Positions 1 through 9,210 of a stretch of DNA of 64,000 bases are shown here, in pieces. The DNA comes from Wurfbainia villosa (Eukaryota; Streptophyta; Magnoliopsida; Zingiberales; Zingiberaceae), in NCBI GenBank assembly GCA_025175895.1, contig CM045990.1:45814658-45878657 (forward strand). Direction: 5' to 3'. The translations under genes were made by a program, and so were the position numbers. Under the pieces are notes generated by a model that ran no database searches, was not told where the DNA came from, and saw only the letters and a program-made list of their open reading frames with translations. The stretch's first letter is position 1. Each line of letters opens with the position of its first letter.

Positions 1-840
1 TAGTATGTGCTCCAGTGTTGGTGATCCCTTCTGGCGAAGAAGGTTTTGTCATCTATACAGATGCATCTATTCAGGGACTAGGAGCCGTGTTGGTGCAGTT
101 TGATTGGGCAGTATCCTACGCTTCTCACCAATTAAAAGACCATGAGAAGAACTATCCTGTACATGACCTAGAACTAGCAGCCATCATCTTTGCTCTTAAG
201 TTATGGAGGCATTACTTGTATGGAGTCACATTTGAGATTTTTACTGACCATAAAAGCCTTAAGTACTTGTTCACACAGAAGGAGTTGAACCTCAGGCAAC
301 GAAGATGGATGGAGTATTTAAAGGACTATGAATGTACTATCAATTATTACACAGGAAAAGCTAACGTGGTAGCCAACGCATTGAGTAGAAAATCTCGAGG
401 AGTTTTGGCTAGTTACAGAGTAGCAATTATGGACATCATTCAACAATTTTCTGACTTGGACTTAATAGAAGAAGGATGGACGGAACAAGGGATCTTAGTA
501 TCAATGGTCGCTCAGTCACCCTTAGTCGAGCGAATCAAGGAAGCTCAAGCTAATGACCAACACCTCAAATTTCTAAGTAGTGAGCTAGCTTCAGGATCCC
601 GACTAGAGTTTTCCCATGATGAGGATGGAACACTTCGATTTTGAGGAAGATTATGTGTCCTAGAGTCACATCAAGTTAAAGAGGACCTACTACAGGAAGC
701 ACATCGGTCTCGATTCGCCATTCATCCAGGTGGTACTCGCATGTATCAAGACCTAAATCGCTTTTACTGGTGGAATGGGATGAAGAGAGACATTGTAGAC
801 TTTGTCGCCCAATGTCTAGTATGTCAACAAGTCAAAGCGG
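1..840 (+). pseudogene. gypsy pol remnant: RNase H and integrase zinc finger
   Basis: The RNase H domain lies at about 45-400, with YTDASIQGLG, VHDLELAAI and FTDHKSLKYL; the acidic residues of these motifs are present. A linker follows, then the integrase zinc-binding region at about 700-830 (HPGGTRMYQD, YWWNGMKRDI, CLVCQQVKA). There is one in-frame TGA at 642-644 where relatives have Arg, so a C-to-T change at a CpG is the simplest cause. The frame is otherwise open. It continues at 1561 once the TRIM insertion and one copy of its target duplication are removed. The product would have primed-strand RNA cleavage and DNA integration roles, but it is not functional. Confidence 0.92.
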
Positions 841-1038
841 TGTTAGTGCCTATAAGATTGACATATCTCAACAATGGTATGATATTGTCCACTTTGGGCC
901 TAAGCCCTCATGATTTTATTTTTGGACTTTACCCAAAAGGCCTCATATCAATGGAGATATCTTTTTATCTTATATGCACATTATCTTTTTCATGTCTTAC
1001 CAATGTGGGACTTTGATTGTATGTCCAATACTCCAACA
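841..1038 (-). repeat. TRIM LTR (3' LTR in element orientation)
   Basis: 198 bp, TGTTAGTGCC to CTCCAACA on the plus strand. It aligns along its whole length with 1358-1555 with scattered substitutions, so the insertion is not recent. Confidence 0.9.
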
Positions 1039-1039
1039 A

Positions 1040-1051
1040 TCCTCCCCCCTC
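1040..1051 (-). promoter_or_regulatory. TRIM polypurine tract
   Basis: The minus strand reads GAGGGGGGAGGA directly before the 3' LTR, the expected position of the plus-strand DNA primer. Confidence 0.8.
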
Positions 1052-1343
1052 AAACGAAGGACCACATTGACCCCCCCCCCCTCAATCCTATTCGTCCTTG
1101 ACGGACATCCTCTACTTGATATCCGATCCTCAATCCACCAGGACTTCCTGCCAACTGTCTGGTCCTTCTAACCCAGCTGAACTTTCTGCTAGTTGTCCAA
1201 CCCTTCTGGCCCAACTGGACTTCCTACCAGTTGTTCGGTCCTCCCGACCCAACTAGACTTCTTGTCTGGTGTGTGGTTCTCTTGATCCGTACATGGGAGC
1301 TCCACTACATTCATTCGAGGTTCATGGCTTAACATGAACTATG

Positions 1344-1355
1344 GCTCTGATATCA
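1344..1355 (-). promoter_or_regulatory. TRIM primer-binding site
   Basis: The minus strand reads TGATATCAGAGC, one base from the canonical TGGTATCAGAGC complementary to initiator tRNA-Met. It lies two bases from the LTR edge, as expected for first-strand priming. Confidence 0.85.
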
Positions 1356-1357
1356 AT

Positions 1358-1555
1358 TGTTGGTGCAAATAAGATTCACATATCTCCACAATAGTATGAT
1401 ATTGTCCACTTTAGGCCTAAGCCCTCATGGTTTTATTTTTGGACTTTATCCAAAAGGCCTTATACCAATGGAGATATTTTTTTATCTTATAAGCACATGA
1501 TTTTTTTCATGTCTTACCAATGTGGGACTTTGATTGTATTCCTAATACTCTAACA
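1358..1555 (-). repeat. TRIM LTR (5' LTR in element orientation)
   Basis: 198 bp, TGTTGGTGCA to CTCTAACA on the plus strand. It is the partner of 841-1038 and is followed by the second copy of the target duplication. Confidence 0.9.
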
Positions 1556-1560
1556 AGAGG

Positions 1561-2452
1561 AACATCAGAGACCAGCAGGACTACTTCAAAGAATGCCTAT
1601 ACCTGAGTGAAAATGGGAGCACATCACCATAGACTTTGTGGCTAGATTACCCAAAACCCCGAAGGGGCACGACTCGATATGGGTAATAGTGGACCGACTT
1701 ACTAAGTCTGCCCACTTCTTACCGATTTGGAGGACATAATCTTTGGATGACTTAGAAGGGTTGTACTGTCGAGAGATCACCAAACTTCATGGGATACCTC
1801 TTAGTATTGTCTCAGACCGGGATCCACATTTTACTTCATGATTCTAGCGGAGTTTCCAACGCGCCATGGGCATGGAACTTCATTTTAGTATCGCATTTCA
1901 TCCTCAGACAGACAGACAGTCGGAGTGTACCATTCAAACACTGGAAAACTTACTTCGGGCCTGCGTGATGGATTTTGGAGGTAGCTGGGGGTACCATTTA
2001 CATCTGGTAGAGTTTGCTTATAATAATAGCTATCACTCTGCTACTTAGAGGCCACCTTTTGAGGCTCTATATGGGAGGACTTGTAGATCCCCTACGCTAT
2101 GGGTTGAGATTAGGGAACGATAATTCCTGGGACCACATAATATCCAACGAGATGACGAGATGGTGAAGCTTATTCGACAAAGATTATTACGAGCTCAAAG
2201 CCAACAGAAAAGCTATGCAGATCGGCGACACCGACCATTAGAATTCGCAGTAGGTGATCATGTATTTCTACGTGTTTCACCAACCAAGGGAATCAAAAGG
2301 TTTAGGTCGAAGGGTAAGTTAACTCCCCGTTACATCAGACCCTTCCAGGTATTAGAAAGGGCAAGCATGGTAGCCTATCATGTAGCATTGTCTCCATCCC
2401 TTGCAGGAGTGCATAACGTTTTCCATGTCTCCATGCTACGGAGATATACATT
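1561..2452 (+). pseudogene. gypsy integrase core and C-terminal region
   Basis: This continues the frame that ends at 840. The catalytic acidic positions are visible: Asp in TIDFVARLP, Asp in VSDRDPHFTS and Glu in RQSECTIQTLE. Downstream come AYNNSYHSAT, FEALYGRT, VGDHVFLRVSP and HNVFHVSMLRRY. In-frame stops fall near 1609, 1738, 1840, 1846, 2046 and 2121. Almost all sit where relatives carry Trp, Gln or Arg codons, so single transitions explain them. No frameshift is needed over about 890 bases. The end at 2452 is the boundary with a minus-strand LTR, not a natural stop. Confidence 0.9.
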
Positions 2453-4111
2453 TGTAGGGTTAATGATGTCACACTAGAGGGGGATGAATAATGATTTCAA
2501 TTTCGCTCATTCCGATGGATTGCATGTTCGTCTATAAAACTTGTTAATGCACAATGGAATATACAATAATAGAAATGCACAACAAGATAAAGACACACAC
2601 AACACAAGAGATTTAATATTGTTCGAAACTAGGGTTCCTACTCCACGGGGCAAGCTCTAATTGAGCTCTAGTAATGCACACCACCACTATCAAACTTCTC
2701 CTTCTTGGAAAATACTCCGGAGGTAGAGAAACCTCTTATAATAAGATTACAATAGTAATATGCAAGATACAACCAAATACAACAAGTATACTAAGCAATA
2801 AGCAAATAAAGTAAAGAAAACTTTACACAAAGAGCTTTTGATTGCTTACTAGTTGGTTGCTTTGGATTGCTCTTGAATGTCTAGAATGCAACAACACTTT
2901 TCCTTCAAAATTTCTCAAAAAATCTTGGCCAAAAAATCCTCCATTAGTTGCTCCTTTTATAATCTACAGTTGGCTAATTTCTCGCTCAATAATCGACTAC
3001 CAAAAGGCACCAGTCGACTGCTCTCCTATCCGTTGTCTCACAACGGACTCGTCCACATTGGCTTATCATCCAACAGATACACTAGCATTGTCATTATCGA
3101 GTTGTGATCCGATGTCGACTACATAACAATCGTACCTTTGCTACAATGCCATTAGTCAATTGCCCATCTATGGCGATTGACTACCCATATACGATGCTAA
3201 TCGCTATATATCCTTAGGCGAAGTCGAGCCTCGATCGACTCGATCGGTCATAATCTCAGTCGATTAGACTGAGTCAACAAGGCTCCTGAGTGTCAAACAC
3301 TCGGTCAGTCGATTGGTCCATAACCCCAATCGACTTGTAGACCTCAAACATGAGATTTAACCCAAGTATGATCCCCTCATACTTGATACTTACCCATAGT
3401 CTAGACCTAAATAGCCACCTCCATCATCCTTACATCTCTCAGATCCCTCGAGTTCGCGACTCTTCTTCCTTTGCGTTAGCCTTCAGGTGCTTCCATCGGC
3501 TATGTCATGCTAATAGGGTCCTTTGCCAAGGTTCATTTAGACTTATGCTGCCAAAACCACATACTTGAATTTTACGCTGCCAAAACCTCACCCTTGGACT
3601 TCCTTGCCAAGATCTATTTGGACTTACACCATCAAGACCCATGCTTGGACTTTACGCCACTAAACCTACCCTTGGACTTTCCAATTGCCAAAGTTCACTT
3701 GGACTTTACGCCGCCAAGATTACATACTTGGACTTATGCCGTCAATACTATACCTTTGGACTTTACCATTGCCAAGTACCCATGACTTGGACTTTCCTTC
3801 TTGGGCTTTCCAATTGCCAAGACCATTCTTGGGCTTTCCAATTGCCAAGATCATGCTTGGACTTTTCCATGCCAAACCCATTCTTGGACTTTCCATGCCA
3901 AGTATCTAAACTTGGATTTCTGAGGTTGATTACTCCAACAATCTCCCCTAAATAATCTCCTCCATATGACTTTGGATATTCAAATCATATGGTCAACATA
4001 TGGTCAAACCATATTGTTAAACAATGGTCAAACTCATTGTCAAACATAAAAATACTACTCGAGTCCCACTCGAGTTTGGTCAATATTGACCCGGGGCCTA
4101 TTACACCAATA
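2453..4111 (-). repeat. Element G LTR (3' LTR)
   Basis: About 1.66 kb. From the LTR start (right side) it has paired ACTCGAGT words near 4055-4075, an array of 'CCAAG...CTTGG' units at 3520-3910, CAGTCGACTG-type palindromes at about 3010-3340, and the family's purine-rich R/U5 end CCCCCTCTAG near 2490. The boundary with the interior is at 4111, where TATTGGTG replaces the usual TGTTGGTG. Confidence 0.8.
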
Positions 4112-4112
4112 A

Positions 4113-4125
4113 TCTCTCTCTTTTT
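4113..4125 (-). promoter_or_regulatory. Element G polypurine tract
   Basis: The minus strand reads AAAAAGAGAGAGA immediately before the LTR. In A and E the same place holds AAAAAGGGGGAGA. Confidence 0.65.
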
Positions 4126-5970
4126 GATATTTGATAATACCTTTAAGTTAGGCTAATAATAACCCAACTTAACTCTTCCAATTCCAAAGCATAGTGAAGG
4201 TTCGCCTAACTTAAACCACACTTCTTCTCCTTTTCCATATATCAAAAAAGCCTACCAAGGTTTTGAATACTTCATCTTTAAAAGAGATCCTACATTCTCC
4301 CCCTTGGTCCAAAAATAACTTGGATGTCTTCACTCTTCCTAGTGATAAGTCTCATATCACTAAATGAGAGGTAACCCATAATGAAGGTTTACCAAATCCT
4401 CACTTCTCCCCTTTTGTCAAAATTGCATCCATTATCCCTTGATGGACACATTCCCCCTAAAGACTTGCTTCCTCTTCATCATTGCACCAACAATATCCTT
4501 GGAGAGTTCCTAAGTCTATAGGAAACTTAAACCATCGAAAATAAAGGTAAAAATTTAAACTTGAACTTTAATCTCCCTCAAAATTCGATATTCCACCCTA
4601 AAAGCTCTCCTAATCATTTACAATGACTATTTCACCCTTCCAATGCTTTCCAAAGCATATCCTAGGGTTAGGAAATGTTAGGGTACCATAAAATAACTGA
4701 TACATGGCTAAACAAATCTTGTTCAGTCAAAATCAGCCTTAATAGTCGACTGATATAAAAAATCAATCGACTGCCTTATCACTAGTCGACTACTCCAAGC
4801 AGCAGTCGACTGGTTTCTGTAATGTGCATAAAACAGTTTCATAAATGAATTTTCGAAAAGCACAAGTAATTATACATAATTTGAAAATTTTTAAAAATTC
4901 ATATGTATATTACTTACATCAAATACAATGGATGAAAAATATTTTTATAATAAAATATCATTAGTTTGAAGTATTGATACAAAGTTCAAAAACATTGATA
5001 ACTTCAATGTTTTTGGCCTAACTCGTATCAACTTGTTCAATGGTGATTGCAATCAAAAGATAGGCTTCACCAAAGTTTTCTAAAATGATTTTAAAATCTT
5101 ATTTTGAACCATCGTCTATGGGTTAGATGTACATGACTTGTACATTAGCTTTCCTCATGATTCCTCCATGTCATATTATGAGTTTGAGTTCATCTAGATG
5201 TAAGAACTATGCACCTTGAACTTAACTCATTTTCCTAACATGTCACATGTGTCTAGAGTGTATCGATACACACATGTTAATATAATATTTTTATGAGATA
5301 TGAGTTTTTGTTCTTCCTTATCTAAGGTCTCATACATTTTATCTAGGCAACTCTATTTGATTCCCTTATCATGAGACTTCAAATCATGTCATTTTCCTTA
5401 ATTCAATTTTATTAAACTTAATGCATGAAATATGATCATAACATATAAGATAGCATAAATTAAAATATTTGCCAATGATCATGATGTCATGATATAATGA
5501 TAAACCTAAATACAAACATGACATATATTTTCCTAAGCATGATCATGACATTTAAATAATTATATGAAGTATGATGTCATGACATGGCATATGACAAACA
5601 AAGCATGACATATAAATAAAATCAAGGTATACAAAAATATCTAAGTTTTAACCCAAAATGTTATTTTCTAGGATTATTCCAATTTTACCATTATAAATCA
5701 ATTTTCCAAGTGTGTCAAATACCCAAAATTGCACACCATTGACTTTAACCTATCTTGTGCAAATTTTGATTGATTTTTTAAACTTCTTAAATTATATTGG
5801 TAAATCCTAAAATCTTTTAGGATATAATTCTAAACTCATTTCCAAGGTATCACTTAACCTTGAAAATGCTCTAAAGTGTTAACTCTACCATGATTAGGTT
5901 GACTACCCATCCATTTAGGATTTACACACCCTAAATCCATCTAACGTGATGGAATCACGCTCCTAGAAAC
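4126..5970 (-). other. Element G 3' non-coding interior
   Basis: AT-rich DNA without open frames. It corresponds to the region between gag and the polypurine tract in elements A and E: the same words recur, including CATGATC-rich stretches at 5400-5600 and several CCCCTT blocks (purine tracts on the minus strand) at 4300-4450. A small palindrome cluster (AGTCGACT words) lies at 4753-4815. Confidence 0.7.
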
Positions 5971-6479
5971 CTAATACCTATTTGAGCTCATTGGGTTCAC
6001 AAGGTACTCACTAGGAATAACCTCCCTTAGTACCTTCCTAATGACCCTCCTAGATTTTGAAGCCTTGGTCATTTGGGTTTTATCTAGGTTAACCTTAGGG
6101 GTAACTCTCCTTGTAACCTTGTTAGTGACTTTTTTAGGTTCCTTCGAAACCTCAGCCACTAAATACTTATCGCAGTCAACTCTAGGGATGACTTCTCTTG
6201 TGATCTTGGCTTTTCTAGACCTAGTATTTGTTCCATAATCAAATGGAACACTATGGTGGATTGACCTATCTATCTTGGACTTAGGCTTGTGACCCAAGCC
6301 TTTCTTGTCCATGGATGATTTTTACCTCATAACCCCTAAAGGTCTACCCACTGGACCTTTGAATTGAATTTTTTTATCTTATTAAGGGTCTTTTCCAATT
6401 TCTCAAGCCTTGAACTCAAGACTTGATTTTCCATTTCTAATTTCTTAATTTTTAATTTTTCATTGGCCTTTTGGGAATT
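5971..6479 (-). pseudogene. Element G gag, C-terminal part
   Basis: The open part is 5971-6312. It contains GLGHKPKSK, HHSVPFDYGT and repeats of the 'TREV(I)PRV' type rich in Lys and Arg, and ends in NPMSSNRY. This matches the C-terminal third of the gag frames of elements A, B and E, which end in NRFWVPKS or a decayed form of it. Upstream of 6312 the homology continues as a broken coiled-coil-like stretch (KLEKTLNKI) to about 6479, where LTR sequence begins. The zinc knuckles and N-terminal half are absent. The protein probably bound RNA; no catalytic domain is present. Confidence 0.8.
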
Positions 6480-6896
6480 CTTCTTCCTAGGCAACTCTTG
6501 GACTTCCCAATTGTCAAGTATTCATACTTGGACTTTCACCGTCAAAGTTCACTTGGACTTTACACCGTCAAGACTACACACTTGGACTTATGTTGGCAAG
6601 ACTATACCTTTGGACTTTCCATTGCTAAGTACCCATGACTTGGACTTTACCATTGCCAAGAACTATGCTTGAACTTTTCAATTGTCAAGTACCTATGACT
6701 TGGACTTTACCATTATCAAAACTCATGCTTGGACTTTCCAATTACCAAGTACCCATGACTTGGACTTTACCATTTCCAAGACCATTCTTGAACTTCCCAT
6801 GATAATCACATTGGCAATCATTTTGTTAAATATCAAAATACTACTCGAGTCAAACTCGAGTCTGGTCAATCGTGACCTAGATTAATTGCACCAACA
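6480..6896 (-). repeat. Element G second LTR, 5' remnant
   Basis: Only the first 417 bp of the LTR: the 'CCAAG...CTTGG' array (6485-6790) and the tip with paired ACTCGAG words, ending ACCAACA at 6896 on the plus strand. Confidence 0.75.
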
Positions 6897-7972
6897 AATG
6901 AGAGGCACAGCTCAACAAGAGACCTCCACTTAAACAAACCTCAAGAGATAAGGAATGGTGTCCCCACGGAAATGGCGTGGTGGCTAATTAAGGCACAACG
7001 GTGTTTACGGATAAAGCATGAGTCGATTATGGAGGAGGTCTAAAGTCTTTTCTTGGATTCAGATGACCTCCACGTGTCTTGGCCACCAGATTAAGGCTCA
7101 AGGACCCCTCTGTGATTTATCTCCCTCACAATGACCGTGGGACAGATTAGTGGAGACCGCTAGATTGACAGTTCACACCTTTACAGAGAGACAAGGAATG
7201 GTCTAATGGATAAAGTTTGTTCTGACAATATGAGAGAGATTTACGGACAGGTGTACCTCCGGGTGCATCAATATTTGAAATTTTTTTTTTATCAAATTAC
7301 CTCCCGCTATTAATGTTCTTATATTTATAAACGGTTCTCAGATTACATATAATTTCAATTATTTCTTAAATTAATTTATAAATTAATTCATGAATACAAT
7401 TTTTAAAGAAAATCAAATATGGTATCTTTTGTACTTCCATCTTCATAAATTTTAAATTTTGATCTTCTAAATCCATTTATAAATCATATGATATTTCAAG
7501 AAGTAACTCATAAATTATATAATGAAATTATTTATAGACAAAATTTTATATTTGAGTCCCTTACAACTTAAATAGGGTCATTCAAGATCTCCCACAATTT
7601 AGTTTTTCATAAATTTAAAATTTTGAAAAGAATGAGAAGTTTTTTTATTCATATATCATTTTTATTATACTTTAATCTAGATTTTCTACGTAGAAATAGG
7701 CATATGTCAGACCATATTAAGTTACCTAATTTCATGTATGTTCATGCTGTGGAGAAAATATATGACCATACTCTGAACCACTAGCGGGATCTTGCTTGGA
7801 CTTGAGTCGGATTCGTAACTAGGTCAATGGATTGGTTACTCATTGACATGGGTTACCAGGTCGAAATCGAAATTGACCCATCAAGAACTGAGCTAATTTT
7901 GGTTCTACTGACTAATAACCGCTGAACCGGCAGTTCAAACCGTTGATTTAGTGAGTTTTTTTTAGAATTTTA
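6897..7972. other. Unassigned AT-rich DNA
   Basis: No gene or element boundary recognised. 6897-7270 has higher GC and could be leftover retroelement DNA. 7270-7740 is AT-rich. 7780-7945 has direct and inverted words around AACCG and GGTTC, a pattern often seen in the subterminal zones of plant hAT elements, but no end was found. Confidence 0.4.
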
Positions 7973-8405
7973 TTGTTGGAGCTGGCAATTCCAATGGGTA
8001 AAATGATTTTTTTATCGAGATTATTTGACAATTTTTTCATTAATGGCTACAATTTAGTATTCGTTATGTTCCAAACTCTATATATAGGAGGTTTATGTCA
8101 TCATTTTCATCGCATCTTCTCTCTCAATTTCGCTATTTCAAACGCTTTCAATTCTCTGATTTCAATCATCTTCGATTTTTCAACTCCGATTTCAATGGAA
8201 AGTTGTTTATCTCGACCTCAGAAGGGCAAAGAGGTATTCGTTCCAAATGTTGATCCTGAGTCCAAAGAGGTTCAATTCATTGATGATGAACCATATCAAT
8301 TTCCGACAACAACACAGCGTGTCGGAGTTGTGGCGTTGCAATGAAATGAATTCTCTACGGATGAAGAACACTCGAAACAACAATTGGATGTCGTAGATCA
8401 ATTGA
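7973..8405 (+). other. Promoter-like segment with short unrecognised ORF
   Basis: A TATA-like CTATATATAGG lies at 8078-8088. About 105 bp later an ATG at 8194 opens a 50-codon frame (MESCLSRPQKGKEVF, then FIDDEPYQFPTT) ending at 8344. After that TGA the frame continues with acidic residues (STDEEHSKQQ) until LTR-like DNA starts near 8410. I do not recognise the peptide. The upstream AACCGG-type repeats would fit the 5' end of a hAT element cut off before its BED finger, but that is speculative. Confidence 0.3.
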
Positions 8406-8409
8406 ATCT

Positions 8410-9205
8410 GGAGCTGGTCGAGTACTTCTTTTATAAGTCATTTCCAGTCGACTCCACATCAGCTCGTCGATATGGTACTTCGGCCTTTCCAGTCGACTGG
8501 ACATGTTCCAGTCGACTCCAGGTCACCTAGCCTCGCATCAGGAAGTTTGTCTTTCCAGCCGACTAGACCTCCCCAGTCGACTGAAACTCTTTCCATCTGG
8601 GCTGCCAGATCTTCGATCAATCACCAGCTAATCTTGCCAACTAGGTATCCAGTCGACTGGACCATACTCAGTCGACTGGACTTCAGTCGATTGTTCCCTG
8701 CAAAATGAGATTAGAAAAAAAAATAATATAAAATACAAAAGCAGTAGTAATACTGCTCGATCTCGACTTCTTAGTCCCACACGGACTATCCGTCAGATCG
8801 ACGCCTAACTTTGTCCCCTTACAAAGGACTCGATCTCACCTCTTCACTCGAGGCTTTCCTGTTGGTTGTCCTGTCGGACTTACCATACTTGACATCCGAT
8901 CTGACCCACCAAGGCTTCCCGCCAGCTGTCCGGTCTCCCTGACCCAGCTGGACTTCATGCCAATTGTCCAATCTTCTGACCCAACCGGTCTTCATGCCAA
9001 ATGTCGGGTCTCTTGACCCACTTGGACTTCCTACCTGATGTCTAGTCCTCCTGATCTATCAAGTCTTCTACCTAGTATCCGGTCAACACAACCTACTAGG
9101 ACTTTTCATACTCTGCCTAGTATTTGGTCTGCTTGACCTACTAGGACTTCCTGTTAAGCCTACACACTTAACACATATATCAAACCACAAGTAATTTCTA
9201 ACTTT
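8410..9205 (-). repeat. Minus-oriented LTR fragment, family of solo LTR F
   Basis: It shares the order of blocks with solo LTR F (22137-23207): CAGTCGACTG palindromes (8447-8690), CCCTGCAA, then 'CGATCTCGAC...CTTAGTC' and 'GGACTCGATCTCACC' blocks. It continues with tandem units of about 38 bp containing 'GACCCA..TGGACTT' (8880-9160), which also fill the interior of the TRIM element at 1039-1357. Neither end is preserved. Confidence 0.6.
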
Positions 9206-9210
9206 AACTA

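Larger units (their letters stand above)
841..1555 (-). mobile_element. TRIM-type miniature LTR retrotransposon, complete
   Basis: Two 198-bp direct repeats (841-1038 and 1358-1555) flank a 319-bp interior with no coding capacity. Both repeats start TGTT and end AACA. The target site duplication is AGCGG (836-840) versus AGAGG (1556-1560), one mismatch. Orientation is minus: the primer-binding site lies beside the right repeat and a polypurine tract beside the left one, both on the minus strand. It interrupts gypsy integrase between the two halves of a Glu codon, and removing it with one duplication restores the frame. The interior carries about 38-bp tandem units built on 'CCAACTGGACTTCCT'-like words, also seen at 8880-9160. 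Confidence 0.92.
1..2452 (+). mobile_element. Ty3/gypsy retrotransposon fragment (RNase H to end of integrase)
   Basis: The 5' part (LTR, gag, protease, reverse transcriptase) lies outside the window. What remains reads in one frame from RNase H through integrase and stops after the HVSMLRRY motif, where a minus-strand LTR (element G) begins. Wording around VGDHVFLRVSP and HNVFHVSMLRRY resembles the Del/Tekay chromovirus group. No chromodomain is seen because the sequence is cut off before its usual place. One small retroelement sits inside at 841-1555. The family is clear; the lineage is inferred from memory of the motifs. Confidence 0.93.
2453..6896 (-). mobile_element. Element G: gag-only LTR retroelement, internally deleted
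   Basis: A full minus-oriented LTR (2453-4111) is followed by about 2.4 kb of interior with the C-terminal part of a gag gene, then 417 bp of the start of a second LTR. The N-terminal half of gag, the primer-binding site and most of the 5' LTR are missing, so a deletion joins gag at about 6479 to LTR sequence. It is the same family as A, B and E: LTR tips read TGTTGGTGCAAT-like words and the gag tail matches theirs. The flanks ACATT (left) and AATGA (right) do not match, so no duplication supports a simple insertion. Confidence 0.8.

Noticed and set aside
2453..6896. Target duplication for element G
   Set aside because: ACATT and AATGA flank it and do not match, so no clean insertion is claimed.
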